From Burkholderiales bacterium (lineage in GTDB: Bacteria > Pseudomonadota > Gammaproteobacteria > Burkholderiales > SHXO01): a DNA stretch of 64,000 bases. The DNA lies in assembly GCA_020854105.1 (NCBI GenBank), contig JADZGB010000003.1, positions 160,392 to 224,391 on the forward strand, given 5' to 3'. How positions within the stretch are numbered: position 1 is the stretch's first letter; every line of letters begins with the position of its first letter. The position numbers were made by a program, and so were the translations under genes. The notes under the pieces were generated by a model, which saw nothing but the letters and a program-made list of their open reading frames with translations, was not told where the DNA came from and searched no databases. Below are positions 50,368 to 62,262 of the stretch, piece after piece.

Positions 50368-50892
50368 GTGGAGCGACGCGCATTCAAGCAGGCGGTATTC
50401 GCGGTCCGGAACGAGCACACTGCTCTCGATCTGGTCCAGGATGCCATGCTGCGCCTCGCTGAAAAATACGCCGGCAAGCCGGCGGCGGAACTGCCGCTAC
50501 TGTTCCAGCGCATCCTGCAGAATGCCATCCGCGACCACTATCGCCGCCACAAGGTCCGCTCCCTGTGGACCACCCTGCTGTCCTCGTTCCAGAACAAGGA
50601 TGACGAGGACCACGACCCGCTCGACTCCCTGGAGATCGAGGACGACGCCAATCCCTTCACCGGGCCGGCCGAGTACAGCGAACGCAGCCAGATCATGGGT
50701 ATCATCGAGCAGGGCCTGGCCGGACTTCCCACCCGTCAACGCGAGGCCTTCCTGCTGCGTTACTGGGAGGAACTCGACGTATCGGAAACGGCAAAGGCGA
50801 TGGGATGTTCGGAGGGCAGCGTCAAGACACACTGCTCTCGCGCGACCCATTCCCTCGCGGTCTTTCTGAAGTCGAGGGGAGTAGAGCTGTGA
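50368..50892 (+). CDS. ECF-type RNA polymerase sigma factor
   Basis: AFKQAVFAVRNEHTALDLVQDAMLRLAEKYAGKPAAELPLLFQRILQNAIRDHYRRHKVRS...LPTRQREAFLLRYWEELDVSETAKAMGCSEGSVKTHCSRA; true start may lie slightly upstream. Confidence 0.88.
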   Translation: MERRAFKQAVFAVRNEHTALDLVQDAMLRLAEKYAGKPAAELPLLFQRILQNAIRDHYRRHKVRSLWTTLLSSFQNKDDEDHDPLDSLEIEDDANPFTGPAEYSERSQIMGIIEQGLAGLPTRQREAFLLRYWEELDVSETAKAMGCSEGSVKTHCSRATHSLAVFLKSRGVEL

Positions 50893-51290
50893 ACGACGAG
50901 GAACTGGGACACAAGATCGCCAGTCGTCTGGACGAGAGCCTGAACGGGCTGCCACCCCGGGTGGCGCGCCGACTCGCCCTGGCCCGGGCACAGGCCATCG
51001 CACGTCATGCCGACGTGACTGCCGGTGCGGCCGACCGGACAGGAAGCGCGGCGGTGCAGGCCCTGTCGCGCATCGGCAGCCCGCGCATCATGGCGCCGGT
51101 ATTCGGGCTTGTAGTCGCGCTCGTCATCATGTTTTACTGGCAGGAGTCGCGGCGTGTCGAGATGAACTATGCGGACAACGCCGATCTCGACGCGCAGATG
51201 CTGACGGACGAATTGCCCGTGACCGCGTACCTGGATCAAGGATTCGAGATTTGGCTCTACCACGAGACATCGGCCGACGCGCGGCAATGA
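50889..51290 (+). CDS. DUF3619-like small membrane protein downstream of sigma factor
   Basis: VNDEELGHKIASRLDESLNGLPPRVARRLALARAQAIA...RIMAPVFGLVVALVIMFYWQES...LDAQMLTDELPVTAYLDQGFEIWL; coupled to the sigma gene. Confidence 0.7.
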   Translation: MNDEELGHKIASRLDESLNGLPPRVARRLALARAQAIARHADVTAGAADRTGSAAVQALSRIGSPRIMAPVFGLVVALVIMFYWQESRRVEMNYADNADLDAQMLTDELPVTAYLDQGFEIWLYHETSADARQ

Positions 51291-51679
51291 TCGCCCTGGC
51301 CGGACTGGCCCTGGGCACCCCAGGGCTGGTACGCGCGCAGAACTGGTCCCAGCTGAGCGCCGAGGAACAGCGCATCCTCGCTCCGCTCAAGGACGACTGG
51401 CCCAACATCGAACAGGCGCGGCGCGAGAAGTGGGTCGGCATCGCCCGCCGCTACGAATCCCTCTCGCCCCGGCAGCGTGACCGCCTGCAGGCGCGCATGC
51501 GCCAGTGGGCCGCACTGAGCCCCGAGGAGCGCGCGCAGGTGCGCGAACGCTACAAGAGGCTCCAGGAGATGCCGCCGGAGAAGCGCGACGAGATCCGGCG
51601 CAAGTGGCAGGAGTACGACAGCCTCACCGAGGAAGAGAAGGACAACCTGCGCCAGGCGCACCCGGCGAACAAACCCTGA
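51287..51679 (+). CDS. DUF3106-like protein
   Basis: NWSQLSAEEQRILAPLKDDWPNIEQARREKWVGIARRYESLSPRQRDRLQARMRQWAALSPEERAQVRERYKRLQEMPPEKRDEIRRKW. Confidence 0.75.
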   Translation: MIALAGLALGTPGLVRAQNWSQLSAEEQRILAPLKDDWPNIEQARREKWVGIARRYESLSPRQRDRLQARMRQWAALSPEERAQVRERYKRLQEMPPEKRDEIRRKWQEYDSLTEEEKDNLRQAHPANKP

Positions 51680-52113
51680 GCACCGCCCCGTCCACCCCGC
51701 CGTGCGCGCCTTCGGCGCGCCTGTGGCCGCGCTTTGCCAGCCTGTGCTACGAGGCGGTCCTGCTCGTGCCCATCCTGTTCGTTGCGGGCTATCTCTTTCT
51801 CGCCCTCGCACACGAGGCATCCGGTGCGCTGATGCGCACGCTGCTCCAGCTATGGGTGCTGGGCTGGGTCGGCGCCTATCTCGTCTACTGCTGGGTCAAG
51901 GGCGGCCAGACCCTTGCCATGAGGGCCTGGCGCCTGCGCGTGCAGACGCTGGACGGACAGCCGGTGGGACTGCGCCGCGCCCTGGTGCGCTACGTGAGTG
52001 CGGTGGTCGGACTGCTCGCCTGCGCTGCAGGGTTCCTGTGGGCGCTGCTCGACCGCGACCGCCAGTGCCTGCACGATCGCATCGCCGGCACCCGCGTCGT
52101 TACGGCGGAGTGA
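51676..52113 (+). CDS. RDD family membrane protein
   Basis: LWPRFASLCYEAVLLVPILFVAGYLFLALA...WVKGGQTLAMRAWRLRVQTLDGQPVGLRRALVRYVSAVVG...DRDRQCLHDRIAGTRVV; start approximate. Confidence 0.85.
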   Translation: MSTAPSTPPCAPSARLWPRFASLCYEAVLLVPILFVAGYLFLALAHEASGALMRTLLQLWVLGWVGAYLVYCWVKGGQTLAMRAWRLRVQTLDGQPVGLRRALVRYVSAVVGLLACAAGFLWALLDRDRQCLHDRIAGTRVVTAE

Positions 52114-52121
52114 TCCGCGCA

Positions 52122-53198
52122 TCAGCGCCGCTCGAGGCGGTAGATGAGGCTCAGGGCGAGACCGAGGAACAGCGCGGTAGGCGCCATCGCGGCGATCAGC
52201 GGCGGCCAGCCCGCCAGCATGCCGGCGTGGCCGAACAGCCGGCTGAGCAGGTGGAAGCCGAGCCCGAGCATGATTCCCGCGAAGATGCGCGTGCTCACCC
52301 CGCCCTCGCGCACGTTCATGTAGGCGAACGGCAGGGCCAGGAACATCATCACCACCACTGCCAGGGGGTAGATGATCTTGTTCCATAGCGCGATCTCGTA
52401 GCGACCCGACTCCTGCCGGTTCTCGCGCAGGTGCTGCACGTAGGAGAACAGCGTCACCACCGACATCTTGTCCGGCGGCAGCAGCAGCACGTTCAGGATG
52501 CGCGGAGTGAGCACCGAGTTCCACTTCGCCTCCGGCAGGCGTTCCACCGAGGTGCCCTCCCCGGCGAAGTGCGTGCGCACGACCTCCTGCAGGGCCCATT
52601 CGTTGTCGCGCACATAGCGTGCGCTGCGCGCCAGGCTGATGCTGCGCAGCCGGTACGATTCGTCGAATTCGTAGACCTTGATCTCCTGCAGCGTGGCGTC
52701 GTGCAGGATCCGGCCGACGTTCACGAAGCTGCCCGCGTCCTTCACCCAGATGCCCGAGCGGAACGCGGACACCTTCAGCTCGGCGTTGGTCTGGCTCAGC
52801 TTCATGCGCTGCCCGGCCTCGTCCGACCACGGTGCGACGAACTCCCCGACGGTGAAGGCCACGGCGGCGAACACCAGGCCGATCATCACCAGGGTGCGGG
52901 CCAGCGCGTGGATCGACACGCCGGCGGTACGCATTACCGCGTACTCCGAGTGCAGCACCATCTGCGCAAGGGCGAACATGGTGCCGATGAGCACCGCGAT
53001 GGGAAACAGCTCGTAGAGCCGCCCGGGCAGCTCGAGTCCGACGAGCATCAGCGCAGGCAGAAGCGGAAAGCGGCCCTTGGCCACGTCCTCGAGCTGCTGG
53101 ATCAGATCGAAGAAGCTGAACAGCATCAGCAGTCCGATCAGAACCAGGGTGACGCTGGCGACGATCTGCCGCGTGAGGTAGCGGCGCAGGATCCTCAT
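52122..53198 (-). CDS. lptG: LPS export ABC transporter permease LptG
   Basis: MRILRRYLTRQIVASVTLVLIGLLMLFSFFDLIQQLEDVAKG...GLELPGRLYELFPIAVLIGTMFALAQMVLHSEYAVMRTAGVS. Confidence 0.95.
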   Translation of the reverse strand: MRILRRYLTRQIVASVTLVLIGLLMLFSFFDLIQQLEDVAKGRFPLLPALMLVGLELPGRLYELFPIAVLIGTMFALAQMVLHSEYAVMRTAGVSIHALARTLVMIGLVFAAVAFTVGEFVAPWSDEAGQRMKLSQTNAELKVSAFRSGIWVKDAGSFVNVGRILHDATLQEIKVYEFDESYRLRSISLARSARYVRDNEWALQEVVRTHFAGEGTSVERLPEAKWNSVLTPRILNVLLLPPDKMSVVTLFSYVQHLRENRQESGRYEIALWNKIIYPLAVVVMMFLALPFAYMNVREGGVSTRIFAGIMLGLGFHLLSRLFGHAGMLAGWPPLIAAMAPTALFLGLALSLIYRLERR

Positions 53199-54289
53199 CG
53201 TCCGAACCAGGCCCTGAGTTTGCCCAGGCGCCACAGGAACAGCACCAGCAGCACGGCGATCATGACCGCGTGCACGCCCCACATGCCGATGCCGGCCGGC
53301 ACCTTCTCCTGCGCGATCCACGCCTGCGACATGCTCACCAGGTTGCTGTAGATCATGAACACCGGCACTGCCATGATGATGTTGGCGAAGCGCCCGGTGC
53401 GCGGATTGACCGCGCTCATTGGAATCGCCATGAAGGCGAGCACGATGCTCGAGATCGGCAGTCCGATGCGGAACGCCAGCTCAGCCAGGTGCACCGGCGT
53501 GGGCTGGGACAGGAGCGCCTCGGTGCTCTGCGACTTCTGTGAGGGCATGAAGCGCTTGCCCTCCTCGCGCTCGACCAGAACCGCGTAGCGCTCGAACGAC
53601 ACCACGCGATAGTCCGGCTGCCCGGGTGTGCCCTCGTAGCGGCGGCCGTCGAGCATCACCAGGTAGCGGTCGCCCTCCGACGTGGTGTCTACGTAGCCGC
53701 GGCTGGCCACCATCACGCCCTGCTTGCCGTCCTGCATGGTGTGCACGAACACGTTGGCAATCTGGGTGAGATCGGTGGACAGCTTCTCCACGAAGAACAC
53801 GCGCTCGCCGTTCCTGGTCTCCTTGAACATCCCGGGCGCGATGGCCGAGACATCGTCGCGGTTCTCGAGCTGGTGGCGGTACTGCTCGGCCTTGGTCACC
53901 GCCCAGGGCGTGAGATACAGACTCAGCACCCCGACAGAGAGTACGATCGGCAGCGCAAACAGCATCACCGGCCTGGCCCACGAGAGCAGGCCCAGGCCAG
54001 AACTCTGCCACACCACCATTTCGGAGTCGCGGTACGCGCGGGTCATGGCCAGCAGCACGGCCAGGTACAGGGTGGCCGAGAGCAGCACCGACAGATAACC
54101 CAGGGCACTGAAGCCCATGAGGGTCACCACCGCGTCGGCGGGAATGCGGCCGCGCGCCGCCGACCCGAGCAGGCGGATCAGCTGCGAGCTGAAGGTGATG
54201 ACCAGCAGGATGGTGAAGACCCCGACCCCGGTTGCGGCGAACTCGCGCAGGGTCGAACGCATGAAGATCATCGGCACCCGGTTCCCCAC
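53195..54289 (-). CDS. lptF: LPS export ABC transporter permease LptF
   Basis: MIFMRSTLREFAATGVGVFTILLVITFSSQLIRLLGSAARGRIPADAVVTLMGFSALGYLSVLLSATLYLAVLLAMTRAYRDSEMVVWQSSGLG. Confidence 0.95.
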   Translation of the reverse strand: MGNRVPMIFMRSTLREFAATGVGVFTILLVITFSSQLIRLLGSAARGRIPADAVVTLMGFSALGYLSVLLSATLYLAVLLAMTRAYRDSEMVVWQSSGLGLLSWARPVMLFALPIVLSVGVLSLYLTPWAVTKAEQYRHQLENRDDVSAIAPGMFKETRNGERVFFVEKLSTDLTQIANVFVHTMQDGKQGVMVASRGYVDTTSEGDRYLVMLDGRRYEGTPGQPDYRVVSFERYAVLVEREEGKRFMPSQKSQSTEALLSQPTPVHLAELAFRIGLPISSIVLAFMAIPMSAVNPRTGRFANIIMAVPVFMIYSNLVSMSQAWIAQEKVPAGIGMWGVHAVMIAVLLVLFLWRLGKLRAWFGR

Positions 54290-54400
54290 ACGGCGGCGCC
54301 GAACGCGTCCGCGGGCGCGCCTGCCGCTTTGACTTGTCGCAGGCTGGGAGCAATAATTCGGTCAGTTCCTAACCGATTCAAAATACAAGCGAAAACAGGA

Positions 54401-55954
54401 GTGCGCGTGGAATTTAGCACAGTTGCCGGAGCGCCGGAGAAAAGCCGCAGTGATTGCCTCGTCATCGGTGTGTTCGAAGGTAGCGAATTGTCCGAGCCTG
54501 CCCGCCAGGTGGACAAGGCGTCGAAGGGATTCGTGTCCGGCATCCTCAAGCACGGCGACCTCGAGGGCCGCCTGGGTACCACCCTGCTCCTGCACGACGT
54601 GCCGGGCATCGCCGCCAAGCGTCTCCTGCTGGTTGGACTCGGCAAACGCGCCGAGTTCGGCGCGCGCGCTTATCGCGACGCGGTGCGCGCAGCAGTGCGC
54701 ACGCTGTCCGAGGGCGGCTCCGCCAGCGCGGCATTGTATCTGTCACGGATCCCCCTGCAGGACCGCGACGGCGGATGGGCGCTGCTGCACGGTGTGGCCG
54801 TCGCGCGTGAGGCAGGCTATCGCTTCGACCGCCTCAAGAGCAAGAAGAACGGCCGCAAGGGCCTCGGGCGCATCGCCCTGCACACCGACGATGCCGACGC
54901 CGGGGCGTCGGTGGAGCGCGGCGCCGCCCTGGCCGAAGGCGTGAGCCTGGCCAAGGATCTTGGCAACCTGCCGGGCAACATCTGCACGCCGACCTACCTC
55001 GCCAAGCAGGCGCAGGATCTGGCCAGGCGCCACAAGCTCGAGTGCCAGGTGCTGGACGAGCGAGAGATGGGAAAACTCGGCATGGGCGCACTGCTGGGCG
55101 TCGCGCGCGGCACGCGCGAGCCGGCCCGGCTCATCGTGCTGCACTATCGGGGCGCGGCACGCAAGGACAGGCCGGTCGCGCTCGTGGGCAAGGGCATCAC
55201 ATTCGACACCGGCGGCATCTCGATCAAGCCTTCGGCCGAGATGGACGAGATGAAGTACGACATGTCCGGAGCGGGCAGCGTGCTCGGCACCTTCGAGGCC
55301 ATCGCCCGCATGAAGCTGCCGATCAACGTCGTGGGCATCATCCCCGCCTGCGAGAACATGCCCGGCGGCAACGCCATCAAGCCCGGCGACATCGTCACCA
55401 GCATGTCCGGACAGACCATCGAGATCCTCAATACCGATGCCGAAGGCCGCCTGGTCCTGTGCGACGCACTGACCTATGCGGAGCGCTTCGAGCCGGACAC
55501 CGTGATCGACATCGCGACACTCACCGGTGCGTGCGTGATCGCGCTGGGAAGCGTCGCCACCGGCCTGTACAGCAACGACGACACGCTGGCGCACGACCTG
55601 CTCGAGGCCGGACAGTTGTCCTGGGACCGTGCGTGGCAGATGCCGCTGTGGTCCGACTACGACGAGCAGATCAAGAGCCCGTTCGCGGATGTGGCGAATG
55701 TCGGCGGGCGCCCGGCGGGAAGCGTCACTGCGGCCTGCTTCCTCGCGCGTTTCGCGCACAAGTTCAAGTGGGCCCATCTGGACATCGCGGGCACCGCCTG
55801 GCGCTCCGGCAAGGAGAAGGGCTCGACCGGACGTCCGGTGCCGTTGCTCACCACTTTCCTCATGCAACGCGCGGACGCTGCGAAGGCCTTGGCGCCCCTG
55901 GCGAAGAAACCGGCGGCAGCGCGCAAGCGCCGCACCGGCCGCAGTTCGCGATGA
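54401..55954 (+). CDS. pepA: Leucyl aminopeptidase (cytosol aminopeptidase, M17)
   Basis: DLGNLPGNICTPTYLAKQAQDLA...VALVGKGITFDTGGISIKPSAEMDEMKYDMSGAGSVLGTF...NTDAEGRLVLCDALTYAERF; GTG start. Confidence 0.96.
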   Translation: MRVEFSTVAGAPEKSRSDCLVIGVFEGSELSEPARQVDKASKGFVSGILKHGDLEGRLGTTLLLHDVPGIAAKRLLLVGLGKRAEFGARAYRDAVRAAVRTLSEGGSASAALYLSRIPLQDRDGGWALLHGVAVAREAGYRFDRLKSKKNGRKGLGRIALHTDDADAGASVERGAALAEGVSLAKDLGNLPGNICTPTYLAKQAQDLARRHKLECQVLDEREMGKLGMGALLGVARGTREPARLIVLHYRGAARKDRPVALVGKGITFDTGGISIKPSAEMDEMKYDMSGAGSVLGTFEAIARMKLPINVVGIIPACENMPGGNAIKPGDIVTSMSGQTIEILNTDAEGRLVLCDALTYAERFEPDTVIDIATLTGACVIALGSVATGLYSNDDTLAHDLLEAGQLSWDRAWQMPLWSDYDEQIKSPFADVANVGGRPAGSVTAACFLARFAHKFKWAHLDIAGTAWRSGKEKGSTGRPVPLLTTFLMQRADAAKALAPLAKKPAAARKRRTGRSSR

Positions 55955-56382
55955 CGCAGATCGATTTCTACACCAACGTTCCGGACCGCGCGCTCACTGC
56001 GTGCACGCTGGCCTCCAAGGCACTGGCGCGCGGGCTGCGCATGATGATCCTGACCACCGACCAGGGCGCCACGCAGCGACTCGATGCGCTGCTGTGGACC
56101 CAGCCGTCCACCGGCTTCCTGCCGCACTGCCGGGCGCACCATCGCCTCGCCGCGGTCACGCCGATCATCCTCGATCACGTCGCGGAGCCGGTCATCCACG
56201 AGCAGATCCTGCTCAACCTGCGCGACGAGCTGCCCCCTCACTTCAGCCGCTTCGAGCGGCTGATCGAGCTGGTCGGCGCCGACGAGACCGGCCGCGAACA
56301 GGCGCGCGCGCGCTTTCGCTTCTATCGGGACCGCGGCTACGGGATCCGCACCCACGATCTGGCGCGCAACGCCGGTCAGTGA
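55951..56382 (+). CDS. holC: DNA polymerase III chi subunit
   Basis: MTQIDFYTNVPDRALTACTLASKALARGLRMMILTTDQGATQRLDALLWTQPSTGFLPHCRA; 4-nt overlap with pepA. Confidence 0.92.
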   Translation: MTQIDFYTNVPDRALTACTLASKALARGLRMMILTTDQGATQRLDALLWTQPSTGFLPHCRAHHRLAAVTPIILDHVAEPVIHEQILLNLRDELPPHFSRFERLIELVGADETGREQARARFRFYRDRGYGIRTHDLARNAGQ

Positions 56383-56387
56383 CCGCG

Positions 56388-56855
56388 ATGATCTCCTCCC
56401 GGCCCGAGGACGACAGCGACGAGCTGCTGGGAAAGCTCGAGCACCTGCTGCACCGGCAGGAGCCGGGCACCCCGGCGGCACGCGGCGAACCCGTGCCGTT
56501 GCTGACCGAGGCGGTGGAAGACGAGGCACGGGCACCGGAAGCGAACGTCCCCGTGCTGCTCGATGCAGTGGAGAGCCAGCAGCCGCAGACGTCCCCGCCC
56601 GCAGTGCCGCTCGACCAGCTGCGCCTGCTGCAGGCGGCGCTGTACCTGCGGCTTCGCCAGAGCGTGGACGAAGCGCTGCAGGACGCGAGCCTCGCCGACC
56701 TTCCGGCCACCCAGCGCGCGCAGTTCGCACAGGCGCTGCGTCGCGCGCTGCCTCGCATCGTGCGGGAGTCCGTGGTGCAGGCCTTCGGCTACGGCGAGCC
56801 ATCGGCAGAATCAACAACGGAGCCACTGCCTGGATTCCGGCTTCCGCCGGGATGA
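56388..56855 (+). CDS. Hypothetical protein between holC and valS
   Basis: [45 protein letters not shown]...; C-terminus [10 protein letters not shown] is encoded by a repeat-like sequence. Confidence 0.7.
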   Translation: MISSRPEDDSDELLGKLEHLLHRQEPGTPAARGEPVPLLTEAVEDEARAPEANVPVLLDAVESQQPQTSPPAVPLDQLRLLQAALYLRLRQSVDEALQDASLADLPATQRAQFAQALRRALPRIVRESVVQAFGYGEPSAESTTEPLPGFRLPPG

Positions 56856-56900
56856 CGGCCACCCCGTCGGGGACCCTGCCGTGCGCCGGGATGACGGCGT
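56826..56900. repeat. Short dispersed-repeat-like element (TGGATTCCGGCTTCCGCCGGGATGACGGC type)
   Basis: cgccgggatgacggc occurs twice, at 56845-56859 and 56884-56898; resembles common intergenic repeats of Proteobacteria. Confidence 0.65.
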
Positions 56901-56964
56901 CGATGGAAATGACTGCCGGCCCCCCTCCGCTATAATTTTTTGTTTGCCTCCTCCCTTCTCCGCA

Positions 56965-59754
<2,790 letters not shown>

Positions 59755-59773
59755 GGAAATGATCACCCCAAAG

Positions 59774-59860
59774 CTTTGCCACGGAGAGCACAGAGAACAC
59801 AGAGAGATTCGTGGGGTCGGCTGATTCTTCTCTGTGCCCTCTGTGTCCTCCGTGGCAAAG
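59774..59860. repeat. Imperfect ~32-bp terminal inverted repeat element
   Basis: Arm 59774-59805 ctttgccacggagagcacagagaacacagaga; arm 59829-59860 reverse complement ctttgccacggaggacacagagggcacagaga (28/32 match). Confidence 0.85.
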
Positions 59861-59893
59861 GCTATTCAGAGCAACGTAGCGACGATTCAAACA

Positions 59894-59919
59894 AAACGGG
59901 CACCCGAAGGTGCCCGTTT
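59894..59919 (-). terminator. Rho-independent terminator of the porin gene
   Basis: Perfect 11-bp stem aaacgggcacc-cgaa-ggtgcccgttt, T-rich on the minus-strand 3' side. Confidence 0.87.
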
Positions 59920-59954
59920 CGTTCGAACCGAAGCGGCCTGGCGACCGCGAACGA

Positions 59955-61127
59955 TCAGAAGGTGTGCTTGAAGCCGAGGCCGAGGCCGTAGGCGCGGGTG
60001 CCAGCAATGAACATGTTGTCGTTGCCGATACCTGCCGTGCCGTAAGTCCCGTTGTCGTCGTTGTCGACCCAGGTGGCCGTGACGAAGATCTGCGTCTGCT
60101 TGGACATGGTGTGGTAGTAGCCGAGGCCGATCATGTTGGCACCGGTGTCGTCGCAGCCAACCGAGGTGGCGACTTCGTCGCAATCGGCTTCCATGGCCAT
60201 GATGTACTGCGCGCCCAGGTAGCCGCTGGCCAGGTTCCACTTCAGGCCGACGTAGAACGCGTCGCGTTCCCACTGCTCGTAGCCAGACGTCACGCCGTCG
60301 AGTTCGTACTCGAGCATTTCGTAGCCGGCGAAAAGCTTGATGTCGCCCAGCGTGTAGGCCGCGCCAATCTGAATGGCGGTGTCGGTGCTGCCGTCGCCAC
60401 CCGTGCCCTTGAACTGCGTCAGGCCCATCTGGTCCTTGCGATAGGCCAGGGCTGCCCACAGTTCGAGAGGCATCGCGCTGCTGGCGTACTTGCCGCCCAA
60501 CTGGAACATCATCGGGCTGCAGTCGCAGCCCAGATCACCCTCGGCATTCCAGTCCGTCTGCCAGACCACGCCGAAGGTGAAGCCGCCGAAATTGGGGGAG
60601 TCGTACCAGACGGACTGGCCGTCGCGACGGTAGAAGCTGTAGCCGCTGGTGGAGGGACCGTACAGACCGAGCACCTGGCCGCCGGGCGTGCCCATCACCT
60701 GCAGGTTGCCTGCCAGACCGGCCGCACCATCGGCCGGGTCGATCTGATACAGGTAGCGCTCGTAGATCTGTTCGTTCGTGCCGATCCAGACGCCGCCCCA
60801 GCTGTCGCTGACCAGGCCGATGTGGCTGTTACGATTGGCCAGCGCAGAGGAAGTGTCATTCCCCGGGGCCAGCTGGATCTGGAGCGCGAAGTCGAGCTTC
60901 AGGCCGCCGCCCAGGTCTTCCAGCGAGCTGATGGTGACGTTCGAATAGTTGTTCGAAAGCCCGAAATGGCCGACCGAGCCATTGCCGTCGTTTGACGGAT
61001 CTTCACCCTCGTTGACGTTCGAGTACTCGAGTGCCATGTTGATCGCACCGCTGATGGTGACATCAGCGTAGGCAGCAGGCGCCGCGAAGGCGGCACCGAC
61101 AGCCAGAGCCAGCAGAGTCTTCTTCAT
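59955..61127 (-). CDS. Outer membrane porin (general porin-like)
   Basis: MKKTLLALAVGAAFAAPAAYADVTISGAINMALEYSNV...GLVSDSWGGVWIGTNEQIYERYLYQIDP...; ends in GLGLGFKHTF with terminal Phe. Confidence 0.92.
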   Translation of the reverse strand: MKKTLLALAVGAAFAAPAAYADVTISGAINMALEYSNVNEGEDPSNDGNGSVGHFGLSNNYSNVTISSLEDLGGGLKLDFALQIQLAPGNDTSSALANRNSHIGLVSDSWGGVWIGTNEQIYERYLYQIDPADGAAGLAGNLQVMGTPGGQVLGLYGPSTSGYSFYRRDGQSVWYDSPNFGGFTFGVVWQTDWNAEGDLGCDCSPMMFQLGGKYASSAMPLELWAALAYRKDQMGLTQFKGTGGDGSTDTAIQIGAAYTLGDIKLFAGYEMLEYELDGVTSGYEQWERDAFYVGLKWNLASGYLGAQYIMAMEADCDEVATSVGCDDTGANMIGLGYYHTMSKQTQIFVTATWVDNDDNGTYGTAGIGNDNMFIAGTRAYGLGLGFKHTF

Positions 61128-61143
61128 ACCATCTCCATTCATC

Positions 61144-61159
61144 GAATCTGATCAGATTC
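61144..61159. promoter_or_regulatory. Perfect 16-bp palindrome GAATCTGATCAGATTC just upstream of the porin start
   Basis: Read directly; in the porin leader, 17 bp before the predicted start codon. Confidence 0.5.
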
Positions 61160-61470
61160 TTTTAGTAAGGATGTCTGCCCGTTATCGGGCCGACTCCCCG
61201 CTTGGGTACTTCTCCCTTTTACTGCAGGGCGCGCCGATTGTGCCAAAGCGCAACAGCCGCTCGCAAGGTTTCGGCAAGCTTCCGGGGACATTTAGATGGA
61301 ATGTGTTGCGCCAATGCAACAACGCGCTAAATCGTTGTTGCGACGCGAAAAAGACGATCAGGGAATGGATGAGGATGGGCTGGCGTTGCGCAAATGCGAC
61401 CAGGGTCGACCAGCCCTTTGTCATGCATTCGGCGATTCAGGTAAAACCTTATGTAATCAGCCGCTTGCGC

Positions 61471-62259
61471 TCAACCGAACAGGCGCCCGAGCTCGACGCC
61501 GGGGTCGGCCGCTCGCATGAACGCCTCGCCCACGAGGAAGGCGTGCACACCACGGCTGCGCATGAAGGCCACATCCTCCGGCGCGAGAATGCCGGACTCG
61601 GTCACCACCAGCCGCTCGCCGGGAATGCGCTCGAGCAGATCCAGCGTCGTCGTCAGCCGCGTCTCGAAGGTGCGCAGGTTGCGGTTGTTGATGCCCAGCA
61701 GCGGCGTGGACAGCCGTAGCGCCTGCTCCAGTTCGCCGGCATCGTGCACCTCCACCAGCACCGCCATGCCGAGCGTGTGCGCAAGCGCCTCGAGATCGTG
61801 CATCAGCGGCGTCTCCAGCGCGGCGACGATCAGCAGGATGCAGTCGGCACCCATCGCGCGAGCCTCGACCACCTGGTAGGGGTCGATCATGAAGTCCTTG
61901 CGCAGCACCGGCAGCCCGCTGCGCGCGCGCGCCGCCTGCAGGAAGGCCGGATCGCCCTGGAAGAACTGGCGGTCGGTGAGCACCGACAGGCAGGCCGCGC
62001 CGTGGCGTGCATAGCTCGCCGCGATCTCGGCCGGCCGGAAGTCGGCGCGCAGCACGCCCTTGCTCGGACTGGCCTTCTTGATCTCGGCGATGACAGCAGC
62101 GTCCCCGGCGGAGATCTTCGCGTGCAGCGCACCGGCAAAGTCGCGCGCAGGCGCCTGCGCTTCACACTCCGCACGCAGCGATTCGAGCGGCCGGAGACGT
62201 CGCGCCGCCGCGATTTCCTCGCGCTTGACGGCCAGGATGCGATCGAGGATGTCAGCCAC
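61471..62259 (-). CDS. trpC: Indole-3-glycerol phosphate synthase
   Basis: [28 protein letters not shown]...[47 protein letters not shown]...[26 protein letters not shown]. Confidence 0.97.
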   Translation of the reverse strand: MADILDRILAVKREEIAAARRLRPLESLRAECEAQAPARDFAGALHAKISAGDAAVIAEIKKASPSKGVLRADFRPAEIAASYARHGAACLSVLTDRQFFQGDPAFLQAARARSGLPVLRKDFMIDPYQVVEARAMGADCILLIVAALETPLMHDLEALAHTLGMAVLVEVHDAGELEQALRLSTPLLGINNRNLRTFETRLTTTLDLLERIPGERLVVTESGILAPEDVAFMRSRGVHAFLVGEAFMRAADPGVELGRLFG

Positions 62260-62262
62260 GCG

